NCBI GenBank assembly: GCA_045534635.1
Contig: JAZSKB010000017.1
Coordinates: 1 to 27,415 of the forward strand
Source: UBA1205 sp045534635
GTDB taxonomy: Bacteria; Bacteroidota; Bacteroidia; Bacteroidales; WCHB1-69
DNA length: 27,415 nt
Reading direction: 5' to 3'
Positions 1-7,359 of this stretch are shown here, piece by piece; position 1 is the first letter of the stretch; every line of letters starts with the position of its first letter. The translations under genes and the position numbers were made by a program. Below the pieces are notes generated by a model. It searched no databases. It saw only the letters and a program-made list of their open reading frames with translations, and was not told the origin of the DNA.

Positions 1-43
1 TTACTCCATTAGCAAGCGTATTAAACTAACTAATTTTAGTTTG

Positions 44-51
44 CAAAGATA
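44..51 (-). promoter_or_regulatory. Leftward promoter -7 box TATCTTTG
   Basis: On the minus strand this reads TATCTTTG followed by CAAAC. It fits the Bacteroidota sigma-ABfr -7 consensus TAnnTTTG. It would drive a gene beyond the left edge of the window, divergent from the thiamine operon. The call rests on motif match and orientation only. Confidence 0.5.
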
Positions 52-112
52 CAATTTTTTTTAATACATATTCTTTTTTAGAAAAAAATATTTTTTTAGT
101 CACTATATTTTC

Positions 113-191
113 GGTGTCTGAACCTGTCGAAGACCCCGAAAAAATCAGACACCCAAAAAAACACATGAAATACGGAGGTTTCGACAGGCTC
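113..191. repeat. Interleaved inverted-repeat (REP-like) element
   Basis: Two perfect 9-bp inverted repeats interlock: GGTGTCTGA (113-121) with TCAGACACC (145-153), and CCTGTCGAA (123-131) with TTCGACAGG (180-188). The left arm of the second pair lies in the loop of the first, a pseudoknot-like topology. It is more GC-rich than its surroundings. From memory, TTCGACAGGCTCA-type words occur as dispersed repeats in many bacterial genomes, so a REP-like unit is my best reading. Its function is unknown. Confidence 0.55.
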
Positions 192-282
192 AACCTACAT
201 TGATAAAAAAATATAAAAGCAACAAAAAAATGCTATTTTTATTTTTTTTCAACAAAAAATAGTATTGTAAGAAAATTTTTAG

Positions 283-290
283 TACTTTTG
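283..290 (+). promoter_or_regulatory. Thiamine operon promoter -7 box TACTTTTG
   Basis: TACTTTTG matches TAnnTTTG. The expected start of transcription, about 297, falls just before the TPP aptamer at 303, so promoter and riboswitch positions support each other. A TTG triplet at 265-267 is a poorly spaced candidate for the -33 element. Confidence 0.6.
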
Positions 291-302
291 CACTATAAAT
301 TA

Positions 303-383
303 CGGAGGGGGTGCTAAAGTGTTGCTTTGGCTGAGATTATATCCTAAAACCTGATGTAGATAATGCTACCGTAGGTATTCTGT
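303..383 (+). promoter_or_regulatory. TPP riboswitch (THI box) aptamer
   Basis: The aptamer shows the conserved THI-box blocks in order: a G-rich GGGGGTGCTAA start, the pyrimidine-sensing GGCTGAGA, and the diphosphate-sensing CCTGATGTAGATAATGC followed by CTACCGTAGG. It sits directly upstream of thiS and covers an entire thiamine biosynthesis operon, the classic setting. Binding of thiamine diphosphate should lower operon expression. The block between the two sensing arms is short and AT-rich. Confidence 0.92.
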
Positions 384-430
384 AATGTTGGTCTTCTACA
401 CAAAAGCCCATTCTCCCCAATATTTTTTTA
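384..430 (+). terminator. Candidate riboswitch expression platform (terminator)
   Basis: AATGTTGG (384-391) can pair with CCAATATT (417-424) through one G-U pair. The stem is followed at once by a T run (425-430), ending three bases before the thiS start. This looks like a TPP-controlled intrinsic terminator. The stem is weak and the loop is 25 nt, so control by masking the thiS start remains possible. Confidence 0.4.
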
Positions 431-433
431 ATA

Positions 434-634
434 ATGACAATCTATATCAACAATGAAGCATTGCAAGTTTCCGACAATTTAAATATTAAAGATTTGTTGG
501 CACATTGCAATATAGCAACAATAGGAACAGCAGTTGCCGTTGACAATAAAGTAATTTCACGTAGTCAATGGAATAATTATTATCTCAACGAAGGGAATAA
601 AGTAACCATTATTCGTGCTGTCTGTGGAGGCTAA
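434..634 (+). CDS. thiS: Sulfur carrier protein ThiS
   Basis: ThiS is the small ubiquitin-fold protein that carries sulfur as a C-terminal thiocarboxylate to ThiG for thiazole formation. The 66-residue product has the family length and ends in Val-Cys-Gly-Gly; the Gly-Gly terminus is the site of adenylation by ThiF and thiocarboxylation. It is the first gene after the TPP riboswitch, and its start lies three bases after the putative terminator T run with no Shine-Dalgarno, as is common for lead genes in Bacteroidota. The two final glycine codons (GGA GGC) also form a GGAGG Shine-Dalgarno for the next gene. Identification is firm from length, terminus and context. Confidence 0.95.
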   Translation: MTIYINNEALQVSDNLNIKDLLAHCNIATIGTAVAVDNKVISRSQWNNYYLNEGNKVTIIRAVCGG

Positions 635-638
635 ATCA

Positions 639-1199
639 ATGCTAAAGATATTAATCACTGCCGAAAATTTTATTCCAAATGAAAGCGAATTATTGCAAAA
701 ATCGCTCAATCTGGGAATAAACTATATTCATATCCGTAAACCACAAGCAACAACACAAGATGTAGAGGCTCTTATCAAAACATTGCCACCATTGATATAT
801 CCTCAATTGTGCATACATTATTTTCCACAATTGGCAATAAAATACCAACTTGGAGGTATTCATTTAAATAGTCGCAACACCGAAATTTCTGCCAATTTTC
901 AAGGAAGAATTAGTTATTCGGCTCATAGTTTTGAAGAATTGGAAAGTCTTTGGAATAAAATAGATTATGCCTTTTTAAGTCCAATCTATAATAGTATCTC
1001 AAAACAAGGGTATCAATCAAAATTTTCAAACAAAGATTTACAAAAACATCAACATTTATTAAACAAAGCCATCGCTTTGGGCGGTATTCGTCCAGAATGT
1101 CAACAAGAATTGGCACAAATGGGTTTCGCAGGAATGGCATATTTGGGATATGTATGGAAAAATATTAATCAATTCACTAATGGACACATCAAATTTTAA
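639..1199 (+). CDS. tenI: TenI-like ThiE paralogue (probable thiazole tautomerase)
   Basis: This is a 186-residue member of the thiamine-phosphate synthase/TenI TIM-barrel superfamily. The frame is open back to a GTG at 615, but I prefer ATG 639 because it has GGAGG at 626-630 and avoids deep overlap with thiS. Arg33-Lys34, a Gly-Gly-Ile motif at 148-150 and barrel periodicity link it to ThiE. It lacks the Asn-Asp pair and the Asp after His-Leu-Gly that bind Mg-pyrophosphate in true ThiE. It keeps a Ser-Ala-His-Ser motif (His96) resembling the one around the catalytic His of Bacillus TenI, which converts the thiazole carboxylate phosphate to the aromatic tautomer. A true ThiE follows directly, so tautomerase is likelier than synthase. 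A non-catalytic role is also possible. Confidence 0.75.
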   Translation: MLKILITAENFIPNESELLQKSLNLGINYIHIRKPQATTQDVEALIKTLPPLIYPQLCIHYFPQLAIKYQLGGIHLNSRNTEISANFQGRISYSAHSFEELESLWNKIDYAFLSPIYNSISKQGYQSKFSNKDLQKHQHLLNKAIALGGIRPECQQELAQMGFAGMAYLGYVWKNINQFTNGHIKF

Positions 1200-1821
1200 A
1201 TTGCAATTTATTACCCAACCATCTGAAAAAATCAGTATCATAGATGAAGTAACTGCCGTTCTTCAAGGAGGTTGCCGTTGGATTCAATTACGAATGAAAG
1301 ATAGTTCCGAAAATGAATTCATAGATATAGGGCTAAAAATCAAACAATTATGCAAATCTTATCAAGCAACATTTATTATAAATGATTATGCAGAACTTGT
1401 AAAAGTTATCGGTGCAGATGGTGTTCATTTAGGAATTAACGACATGCCTATATCTCAAGCACGTAAAATGTTAGGAGATAATTATATAATAGGTGCCACC
1501 GCAAACAATTTTGAACATATTGTACATGCCAGCAAACAACAAGCAGATTATATTGGATTAGGTCCATACAAATTTACAACAACTAAAAAAAATCTAAGTC
1601 CTATTTTAGGGTTAAATGGGTATCAACAAATTATAGAACAATGCATTAAAAATGATATTCATTTACCTATTGTGGCAATCGGGGGCATAGAAATAGCAGA
1701 TATTCAAGCTCTTTTACAAACAAAAATTGCAGGCATAGCCATGTCAGGCACATTGTTGCATAATGCAAATATAAAACAACAAACAGAATTGGTAATCAAA
1801 GAAATAAATAACAATAGATAA
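1180..1821 (+). CDS. thiE: Thiamine phosphate synthase ThiE
   Basis: ThiE couples HMP-PP with the carboxythiazole phosphate to give thiamine monophosphate in the cytoplasm. With the start at ATG 1180 the product is 213 residues, the usual size. The signature residues are present: Ile-Gln-Leu-Arg near 35-38 with Lys40, Asn68-Asp69, Gly-Val-His-Leu-Gly at 81-85 with Asp88 for magnesium, a Gly-Pro then Thr-Thr-Thr-Lys-Lys segment at 128-137, and Ala-Ile-Gly-Gly-Ile around 170. The start overlaps the end of the TenI-like gene by 20 bases, suggesting translational coupling, although no Shine-Dalgarno is visible. The frame extends up to ATG 1150, but that would deepen the overlap without adding conserved sequence. 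Confidence 0.93.
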   Translation: MDTSNFKLQFITQPSEKISIIDEVTAVLQGGCRWIQLRMKDSSENEFIDIGLKIKQLCKSYQATFIINDYAELVKVIGADGVHLGINDMPISQARKMLGDNYIIGATANNFEHIVHASKQQADYIGLGPYKFTTTKKNLSPILGLNGYQQIIEQCIKNDIHLPIVAIGGIEIADIQALLQTKIAGIAMSGTLLHNANIKQQTELVIKEINNNR

Positions 1822-1832
1822 CAATATCCAAG

Positions 1833-2600
1833 ATGAAAGATTTAATTATAGGAAATAAAAAATTTAGTTCTCGCTTATTTTTAGGCACTGGAAAATTTCC
1901 CTCAAACGAGGCAATGTCAAAAGCCATAGTCGCTTCTTCTACGGAAATGGTAACCGTAGCAATGAAACGCATAGATTTAAACAATCGAGAAGATGATATG
2001 TTACAACATATCGTAAACAATGGCGTACAAATATTGCCCAATACCTCTGGTGTCCGCGACGCTAAAGAAGCAGTATATGCTGCCCAACTTGCACGTGAAG
2101 CATTTAATACCAATTTTATTAAATTAGAAATTCATCCAGACCCAAGATATTTAATGCCCGACCCTATAGAAACATTAAAAGCAACAGAAGAATTGGCTCG
2201 AGATGGATTTATCGTTTTACCATACATTCAAGCAGACCCTGTTTTATGCAAACGTTTAGAAGAAGTAGGCTCTTCCGCTGTAATGCCTCTTGCCTCTCCA
2301 ATCGGTTCAAACAAAGGTTTAGTTACCAAAGAGTTGCTACGAATAATAATAGAACAAAGCACTTTACCCGTTGTAGTTGACGCAGGTATTGGGGCACCTT
2401 CCCACGCTGCAGAAGCAATGGAAATGGGAGCAGACGCGGTTCTGGTAAATACCGCTATCGCTGTTGCTGGTAATAGCCAAGAAATGGCTATTGCTTTCAA
2501 ACTCGCTGTCGAAGCAGGTAGAAAAGCCTACGAAGCAGGATTAGGATTACAAAGTATCAACGCTATTGCAAGTAGTCCATTAACAAGTTTTTTTGATTAA
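1833..2600 (+). CDS. thiG: Thiazole synthase ThiG
   Basis: ThiG condenses 1-deoxyxylulose 5-phosphate, dehydroglycine and ThiS thiocarboxylate into the thiazole phosphate. The 255-residue TIM barrel is full length. The Schiff-base lysine is Lys97 in Phe-Ile-Lys-Leu-Glu-Ile. The phosphate-binding Gly-Thr-Gly-Lys-Phe motif is at 18-22, and the Val-Asp-Ala-Gly-Ile-Gly and Val-Asn-Thr-Ala-Ile-Ala motifs are in the C-terminal half. It begins 11 bases after thiE. ThiG normally complexes with ThiS and, in ThiH organisms, receives dehydroglycine from ThiH; all three partners are in this operon. Confidence 0.97.
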   Translation: MKDLIIGNKKFSSRLFLGTGKFPSNEAMSKAIVASSTEMVTVAMKRIDLNNREDDMLQHIVNNGVQILPNTSGVRDAKEAVYAAQLAREAFNTNFIKLEIHPDPRYLMPDPIETLKATEELARDGFIVLPYIQADPVLCKRLEEVGSSAVMPLASPIGSNKGLVTKELLRIIIEQSTLPVVVDAGIGAPSHAAEAMEMGADAVLVNTAIAVAGNSQEMAIAFKLAVEAGRKAYEAGLGLQSINAIASSPLTSFFD

Positions 2601-2627
2601 TAATTAATAATTTATAATATAATTCCT

Positions 2628-4319
2628 ATGAATAAAAAGATAACATTTCCACGTTCTCAAAAAGTGTATCTTAAAGGAAATATTTTTCCGGAAATACGTG
2701 TAGCAATGCGAAAAGTAGAACAAGTACCAAGCGTTGATTTTATCAACGGAGAAAAAGTTATTACTCCAAACCCAGATGTTTATATCTATGATACAAGTGG
2801 ACCTTTCAGTGATACTTCTATCAAAATAGATTTGCACAAAGGACTTCCCCGCTTGCGAGAACCTTGGATATCACAAAGAAATGATACAGAACAACTTCCA
2901 GAAATAAGTTCTATTTATGGTCGTATGCGTCGCGATGATAAAAGTTTGGACCATTTACGTTTTGAACATATCGCACTACCCTATCGTGCTAAAGAAGGAA
3001 AATGTTGTACACAAATGTATTACGCCAAACAAGGTATTATTACTCCAGAAATGGAATATGTTGCCATTCGAGAAAATATGAACTGCGAAGAAATGGGAAT
3101 ATCCACACACATCACTCCCGAATTTGTTCGTAAAGAAATAGCCGAAGGAAGAGCAGTATTGCCAGCAAATATAAATCACCCTGAAGCCGAACCAATGATA
3201 ATTGGTCGCAATTTTCTTGTAAAAATCAATACCAATATCGGCAACTCGGCAACAAGTTCAAGTATCAACGAAGAAGTAGAAAAATCGCTTTGGAGTTGTA
3301 AATGGGGAGGAGATACGTTAATGGACCTTTCTACGGGAGAAAATATCCACGAAACCCGCGAATGGATTATCCGCAATTGTCCTGTCCCTGTTGGCACTGT
3401 CCCTATTTATCAAGCATTGGAAAAAGTCAATGGAAAAGTAGAAGAACTTTCTTGGGAAATTTACAAAGATACATTGATAGAACAATGTGAACAAGGCGTT
3501 GATTATTTTACTATTCATGCTGGAATACGCCTTCATAATGTACATCTTGCCAACAAACGTCTTTGCGGTATCGTTTCTCGTGGCGGTAGTATTATGAGCA
3601 AATGGTGTCTTGAACACAATAAAGAAAATTTCCTCTACGAACATTTTGATGAAATTTGCGATATTTTAGCCCAATACGATGTTGCTATCTCTCTTGGAGA
3701 TGGATTACGTCCGGGCTCTGTACACGATGCCAACGATGAAGCCCAATTTGCAGAACTCGACACTTTGGGAGAACTTGTTCTTCGTGCATGGGCAAAAAAT
3801 GTTCAAGCCTTTATCGAAGGTCCAGGTCATGTACCATTGCATAAAATCAAAGAAAATATGGAACGTCAAATCGAAAAATGTCACAACGCTCCATTTTATA
3901 CCCTTGGTCCTTTAGTCACTGATATCGCTCCTGGTTACGACCATATTACCTCCGCTATCGGTGCGGCACAAATTGGTTGGTTAGGTACGGCAATGCTTTG
4001 CTATGTAACACCTAAAGAACACCTTGGATTGCCTAACAAAGAAGACGTTCGCAATGGTGTTATCGCATACAAAATTGCTGCTCATGCCGCCGATTTAGCA
4101 AAAGGTCATCCAGGTGCTCAAGTAAGAGACAATGCTTTAAGTAAAGCACGTTACGAATTTCGATGGAAAGACCAATTCGACCTCTCCCTTGACCCAGAAC
4201 GAGCCTTAACTTATTTCCGTGCTGGACATCATACCGATGGTGAATATTGTACAATGTGTGGGCCTAATTTTTGTGCAATGCGATTGAGTAAAGATTTAAA
4301 AGATAAGAAAAATAAATAA
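2628..4319 (+). CDS. thiC: Phosphomethylpyrimidine synthase ThiC
   Basis: ThiC is the radical-SAM enzyme that rearranges aminoimidazole ribotide, a purine-pathway intermediate, into HMP phosphate. The 563-residue protein is full length. The non-canonical CxxCx4C cluster motif near the C terminus is intact (Cys541, Cys544, Cys549), followed by a basic tail. Long conserved blocks such as Gly-Pro-Gly-His-Val-Pro and Gly-Pro-Leu-Val-Thr-Asp are recognisable. It follows thiG after 27 AT-only bases and precedes thiH by 15. The iron-sulfur cluster makes the enzyme oxygen sensitive, in line with the anaerobic style of this operon. Confidence 0.97.
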   Translation: MNKKITFPRSQKVYLKGNIFPEIRVAMRKVEQVPSVDFINGEKVITPNPDVYIYDTSGPFSDTSIKIDLHKGLPRLREPWISQRNDTEQLPEISSIYGRMRRDDKSLDHLRFEHIALPYRAKEGKCCTQMYYAKQGIITPEMEYVAIRENMNCEEMGISTHITPEFVRKEIAEGRAVLPANINHPEAEPMIIGRNFLVKINTNIGNSATSSSINEEVEKSLWSCKWGGDTLMDLSTGENIHETREWIIRNCPVPVGTVPIYQALEKVNGKVEELSWEIYKDTLIEQCEQGVDYFTIHAGIRLHNVHLANKRLCGIVSRGGSIMSKWCLEHNKENFLYEHFDEICDILAQYDVAISLGDGLRPGSVHDANDEAQFAELDTLGELVLRAWAKNVQAFIEGPGHVPLHKIKENMERQIEKCHNAPFYTLGPLVTDIAPGYDHITSAIGAAQIGWLGTAMLCYVTPKEHLGLPNKEDVRNGVIAYKIAAHAADLAKGHPGAQVRDNALSKARYEFRWKDQFDLSLDPERALTYFRAGHHTDGEYCTMCGPNFCAMRLSKDLKDKKNK

Positions 4320-4334
4320 TAATAATCTATTAAA

Positions 4335-5444
4335 ATGTTTTCCGAAGTATTAGAACAATATCCTTGGGAGGAAACTACAAAATATATTTATTCTCGTACA
4401 TCTGCCGATGTTGAACAGGTTTTATATAAACAACATCTCTCTGTCGAAGACTTTATGACATTGGTATCTCCTGCTGCTGCTCCTTTTTTGGAACAAATGG
4501 CTATTTTAAGTCGCCAACGTACTCAAGAAAGATTTGGAAAAGTTATTTCTTTATATGTTCCACTATATATAACCAATTCTTGTACAAACCATTGTGTGTA
4601 TTGTGGATTCAATCACAACAATCCAATTGAACGTATCATTCTTACCGAAGAAGAAATTGTTAACGAATGTAAAGCCATCAGACGATTAGCCCCATTTGAA
4701 AATATTCTTCTCGTTACAGGCGAAGACCCTCGAAAAGCTGGTGTTGACTACATCGAAAAAGCACTTCAATTGGCAAGACCTTATTTCAACAATCTTTCTA
4801 TTGAAGTAATGCCTCTCAAAACAGAAGATTATCAACGATTGACACTATCTGGACTAAACGGAGTTGTTTGTTTTCAAGAAACTTACAACCGAAATAACTA
4901 TAAAAAATACCACCCCGCAGGAATGAAATCCAATTTTGAATGGAGAGTAAATGGTTTCGACCGTATGGGACAAGCCGGAGTTCACAAAATCGGTATGGGA
5001 ATACTTATCGGACTGGAAGAATGGAGAACAGATGTTTCTATGATGGCAATACATTTAGCCTACTTACGTAAAAAATATTGGAGAACTCGATATAGTATCA
5101 ACTTCCCTCGAATGTGTACTTCGGAAGGTCATTTTACTCCCAATGTCAAAATGAGCGATAGAGAATTAGCACAACTTACTTTTGCTTTTCGTCTCTTTGA
5201 CAACGATGTTGACTTATCATTTTCAACTCGCGAAACACCTGCATTCCGCAATCATATTGCCACTCTTGGGGCTACCTCTATGAGTGCTGGTTCTAAAACA
5301 GACCCTGGTGGTTATTTTACTCATATCAATTCTTTGGCTCAATTTGATGTTACCGACCCAAGAACACCTCAAGAAGTAGCTGATGATATACGTGCTCAAG
5401 GTTACGAAGCCGTTTGGAAAGATTGGGATAAATGTTTTGATTAA
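4335..5444 (+). CDS. thiH: 2-iminoacetate synthase ThiH (tyrosine lyase)
   Basis: ThiH is a radical-SAM enzyme that cleaves tyrosine to dehydroglycine and p-cresol and feeds the former to ThiG. The 369-residue product has the CxxxCxxC 4Fe-4S motif at Cys83, Cys87 and Cys90, followed by Gly-Phe, typical of the ThiH/BioB group, and a C-terminal cysteine near the end. Its presence in place of the oxygen-dependent glycine oxidase ThiO indicates that the host makes thiazole anaerobically. It lies between thiC and the thiF-like gene, the order commonly seen in Bacteroidales. Confidence 0.96.
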   Translation: MFSEVLEQYPWEETTKYIYSRTSADVEQVLYKQHLSVEDFMTLVSPAAAPFLEQMAILSRQRTQERFGKVISLYVPLYITNSCTNHCVYCGFNHNNPIERIILTEEEIVNECKAIRRLAPFENILLVTGEDPRKAGVDYIEKALQLARPYFNNLSIEVMPLKTEDYQRLTLSGLNGVVCFQETYNRNNYKKYHPAGMKSNFEWRVNGFDRMGQAGVHKIGMGILIGLEEWRTDVSMMAIHLAYLRKKYWRTRYSINFPRMCTSEGHFTPNVKMSDRELAQLTFAFRLFDNDVDLSFSTRETPAFRNHIATLGATSMSAGSKTDPGGYFTHINSLAQFDVTDPRTPQEVADDIRAQGYEAVWKDWDKCFD

Positions 5445-5458
5445 TTTTTTACTTCATT

Positions 5459-6154
5459 ATGGATAAATATTCTATCAACCGATATGCCAGACAAATCGCA
5501 ATTCCTGAAATTGGAATACACGGACAAAAAAGAATTGCTCAATCTTCTGTACTTATTGTTGGAATTGGTGGACTTGGCTGTCCTGTAGGACTTTATCTTG
5601 CTGCTGCTGGCGTTGGAAAAATCGGATTAGTGGATAATGACATCGTTTCTTTGAGCAATTTACAACGACAAATACTTTTTGTTGATGAACATATTGGTCA
5701 ACCAAAAGTTCATATTGCTCAACAAATTTTAATCAAACACAATCCTAATTTACATATTGACACTTTCCAAACTTTTCTTAATGAAGAAAATGCATCTACA
5801 TTGATAGAACCTTATGATTTGGTAATTGATTGTTGTGATAATTTTGCAACACGATATATTATTGACAAAACTTGTAAACATCTTCAAAAAAATTGGATAC
5901 ATGGAGCGGTTGAACGTTTTGAAGGTCGTGTGGCTCTTTTTACGCCTAATTCACTTTCTTTTTCAGAACTATTTCCCGACCTATCTACAACACAAAAAGC
6001 AAATGGCGAAATATTAGGTGCAATTCCTGGTATTGTTGGCAGTTTACAAGCCTCTATGGCATTATTATTGTTGGCCAAAATCAACAATGCTAACAAAAGT
6101 AGAATATCAACAATAAACATCAATCCATTCAATATTAATACTATCTATTTATAA
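5459..6154 (+). CDS. thiF: ThiF-like E1 adenylyltransferase (HesA/MoeB/ThiF family)
   Basis: The protein should adenylate the ThiS C terminus as a step towards its thiocarboxylate. The 231 residues are one Rossmann-type E1 domain: GxGxxG at 35-40, an acidic Val-Asp-Asn-Asp segment near 58-61, Asn-Leu-Gln-Arg-Gln at 67-71 (arginine contacting ATP) and Asp-Cys-Cys-Asp-Asn in the second half. Where E. coli ThiF has its first zinc CxxC, this protein has Ser-Phe-Ser-Glu. The second C-terminal CxxC is missing, and the cysteine that bonds ThiS in E. coli aligns with glycine by eye. It is therefore the short, zinc-free form. Position 14 bases after thiH supports ThiF over MoeB. Confidence 0.88.
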   Translation: MDKYSINRYARQIAIPEIGIHGQKRIAQSSVLIVGIGGLGCPVGLYLAAAGVGKIGLVDNDIVSLSNLQRQILFVDEHIGQPKVHIAQQILIKHNPNLHIDTFQTFLNEENASTLIEPYDLVIDCCDNFATRYIIDKTCKHLQKNWIHGAVERFEGRVALFTPNSLSFSELFPDLSTTQKANGEILGAIPGIVGSLQASMALLLLAKINNANKSRISTININPFNINTIYL

Positions 6155-6180
6155 AATTATATAAAACAAATAAAGTTATT

Positions 6181-6987
6181 ATGAACTATTTTCGTTGTTT
6201 AACTATTGCTGGTAGCGACCCAAGCGGTGGGGCTGGATTACAAGCCGATTTAAAAACCTTTAGTGCTTGTGGTTGTTATGGGGCTTCTGTTGTTGTTGCC
6301 GTTGTTGATGAAAATACTGTTACAGTAAAAGGGGTTCACCCTATTCCTGTGGATTTTGTGGCAGGACAAATTCAATCGGTTTTAGAAGATATTGGTGCCG
6401 ATGCCATTAAAATTGGAATGCTTCATTCTTCTGAACTTATCCGTACGGTAAAGGACAAATTACTTCATTTTCAAGTAAAAAACATGGTTCTTGACCCTGT
6501 TATGGTTGCTACTTCTGGAGATAGATTACTCCTCGAAGAAGCCATTGATACATTAAAAAACGAACTTATTCCTTTAGCTCGAATTATTACTCCAAATATC
6601 CCGGAGGCAGAAATCCTTCTCGGACGACCAATTGTTCTACAAGAAGATTTACCAACTATCGCTCAAGAACTTAGCGATAAATACCATACTTCTGTGTTAT
6701 TAAAAGCGGGACATTTAAAAGATGAATTATTAATTGACGTTTTTTACAATGCTGAAAATCAAGAATATATAAAACTATCATCTCCGAGACAATACACTCA
6801 AAATACTCACGGAACTGGTTGTACATTATCTTCTGCTATTACTGCTTTTCTTGCAAAAGGAATGGATTTAAATGAAGCGGTTATCAACGGAAAAAATTAT
6901 ATAAAAAACGCAATTGAACACGGAACAAAATATCAAATTGGGAATGGACACGGACCTGTTCATCATTTCTTTCAATGGTGGAAATAA
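6181..6987 (+). CDS. thiD: HMP/HMP-phosphate kinase ThiD
   Basis: ThiD phosphorylates hydroxymethylpyrimidine phosphate to HMP-PP for ThiE. The 268-residue ribokinase-fold protein shows Gly-Ser-Asp-Pro-Ser-Gly-Gly-Ala-Gly at 11-19, Lys-Ile-Gly-Met-Leu at 77-81, Asp-Pro-Val-Met-Val near 105-109 and the anion-hole motif with catalytic Cys214 in His-Gly-Thr-Gly-Cys. At the pyrimidine-contact position the usual Ala-Gln-Asn-Thr reads Asp-Glu-Asn-Thr, so Gln44 is replaced by Glu44. It is the last gene of the operon; its stop codon lies inside a terminator hairpin. A pyridoxal-kinase activity cannot be excluded, since the two groups are close. Confidence 0.93.
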   Translation: MNYFRCLTIAGSDPSGGAGLQADLKTFSACGCYGASVVVAVVDENTVTVKGVHPIPVDFVAGQIQSVLEDIGADAIKIGMLHSSELIRTVKDKLLHFQVKNMVLDPVMVATSGDRLLLEEAIDTLKNELIPLARIITPNIPEAEILLGRPIVLQEDLPTIAQELSDKYHTSVLLKAGHLKDELLIDVFYNAENQEYIKLSSPRQYTQNTHGTGCTLSSAITAFLAKGMDLNEAVINGKNYIKNAIEHGTKYQIGNGHGPVHHFFQWWK

Positions 6988-7000
6988 TTTTCCATTTTTT
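6979..7000 (+). terminator. Terminator of the thiamine operon
   Basis: TGGAAA (6979-6984) pairs with TTTCCA (6989-6994) around a 4-nt loop and is followed by six T (6995-7000). The stem overlaps the thiD stop codon. It is short but correctly placed. Confidence 0.55.
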
Positions 7001-7359
7001 ATTTCAAATGCTATCAAAATAATCCTATGTTTCTCTATAAAATAACATTGAATATTTCTGTTACAAATAGAGAAATATTTCTATTTTATTGATAACAAAC
7101 ATATTACGAATAACAAAAAAAAAAATAAAAAAAACATCAACTATTTAGAAAAAAAATAGTACCTTTGCAAAATTAATTAACTTAAACTTTAATTTAAGTG
7201 GAGTATAAAGGAATTAAAATTATAGAAATATATAAAAGCACTTGAAATCATAGCATTTTAAGGGGGGATTTTTTTATTAATCAAAGTCCGAAAAAAGATG
7301 CTATGGATATTATGGCAAAAAATAACAATAATCAAATTAATAATTTAAAATAGTTTTTT
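7001..7359. other. Intergenic leader region of the LRR gene
   Basis: There is no credible gene in these 359 bases. They hold a 9-bp inverted repeat (7030-7038 with 7067-7075), the promoter box at 7160, and a long leader containing the CATAGCAT/ATGCTATG inverted repeat (7249-7256 and 7298-7305) flanking a G6 run. The leader of about 185 bases is much longer than others in this window. Confidence 0.5.
7160..7167 (+). promoter_or_regulatory. Promoter -7 box TACCTTTG of the LRR gene
   Basis: TACCTTTG followed by CA fits TAnnTTTG exactly. Transcription would begin near 7174, giving a leader of about 185 nt before the 7360 start. Confidence 0.6.

Larger units (their letters stand above)
1..282. 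other. AT-rich intergenic region with no gene
   Basis: I see no credible reading frame here. The stretch holds a leftward promoter box (44-51), long A/T runs and the interleaved inverted repeats at 113-191. It separates the thiamine operon from whatever gene lies left of the window and is transcribed leftward. Confidence 0.6.

Noticed and set aside
615..638. GTG 615 as start of the TenI-like gene
   Set aside because: ATG 639 has a well-spaced GGAGG, and the extra eight residues would overlap the thiS end without family similarity.
7298..7348. 16-codon frame in the LRR leader as a leader peptide
   Set aside because: It is very short, lacks any ribosome-binding signal and has no biased amino acid run that would suggest attenuation.
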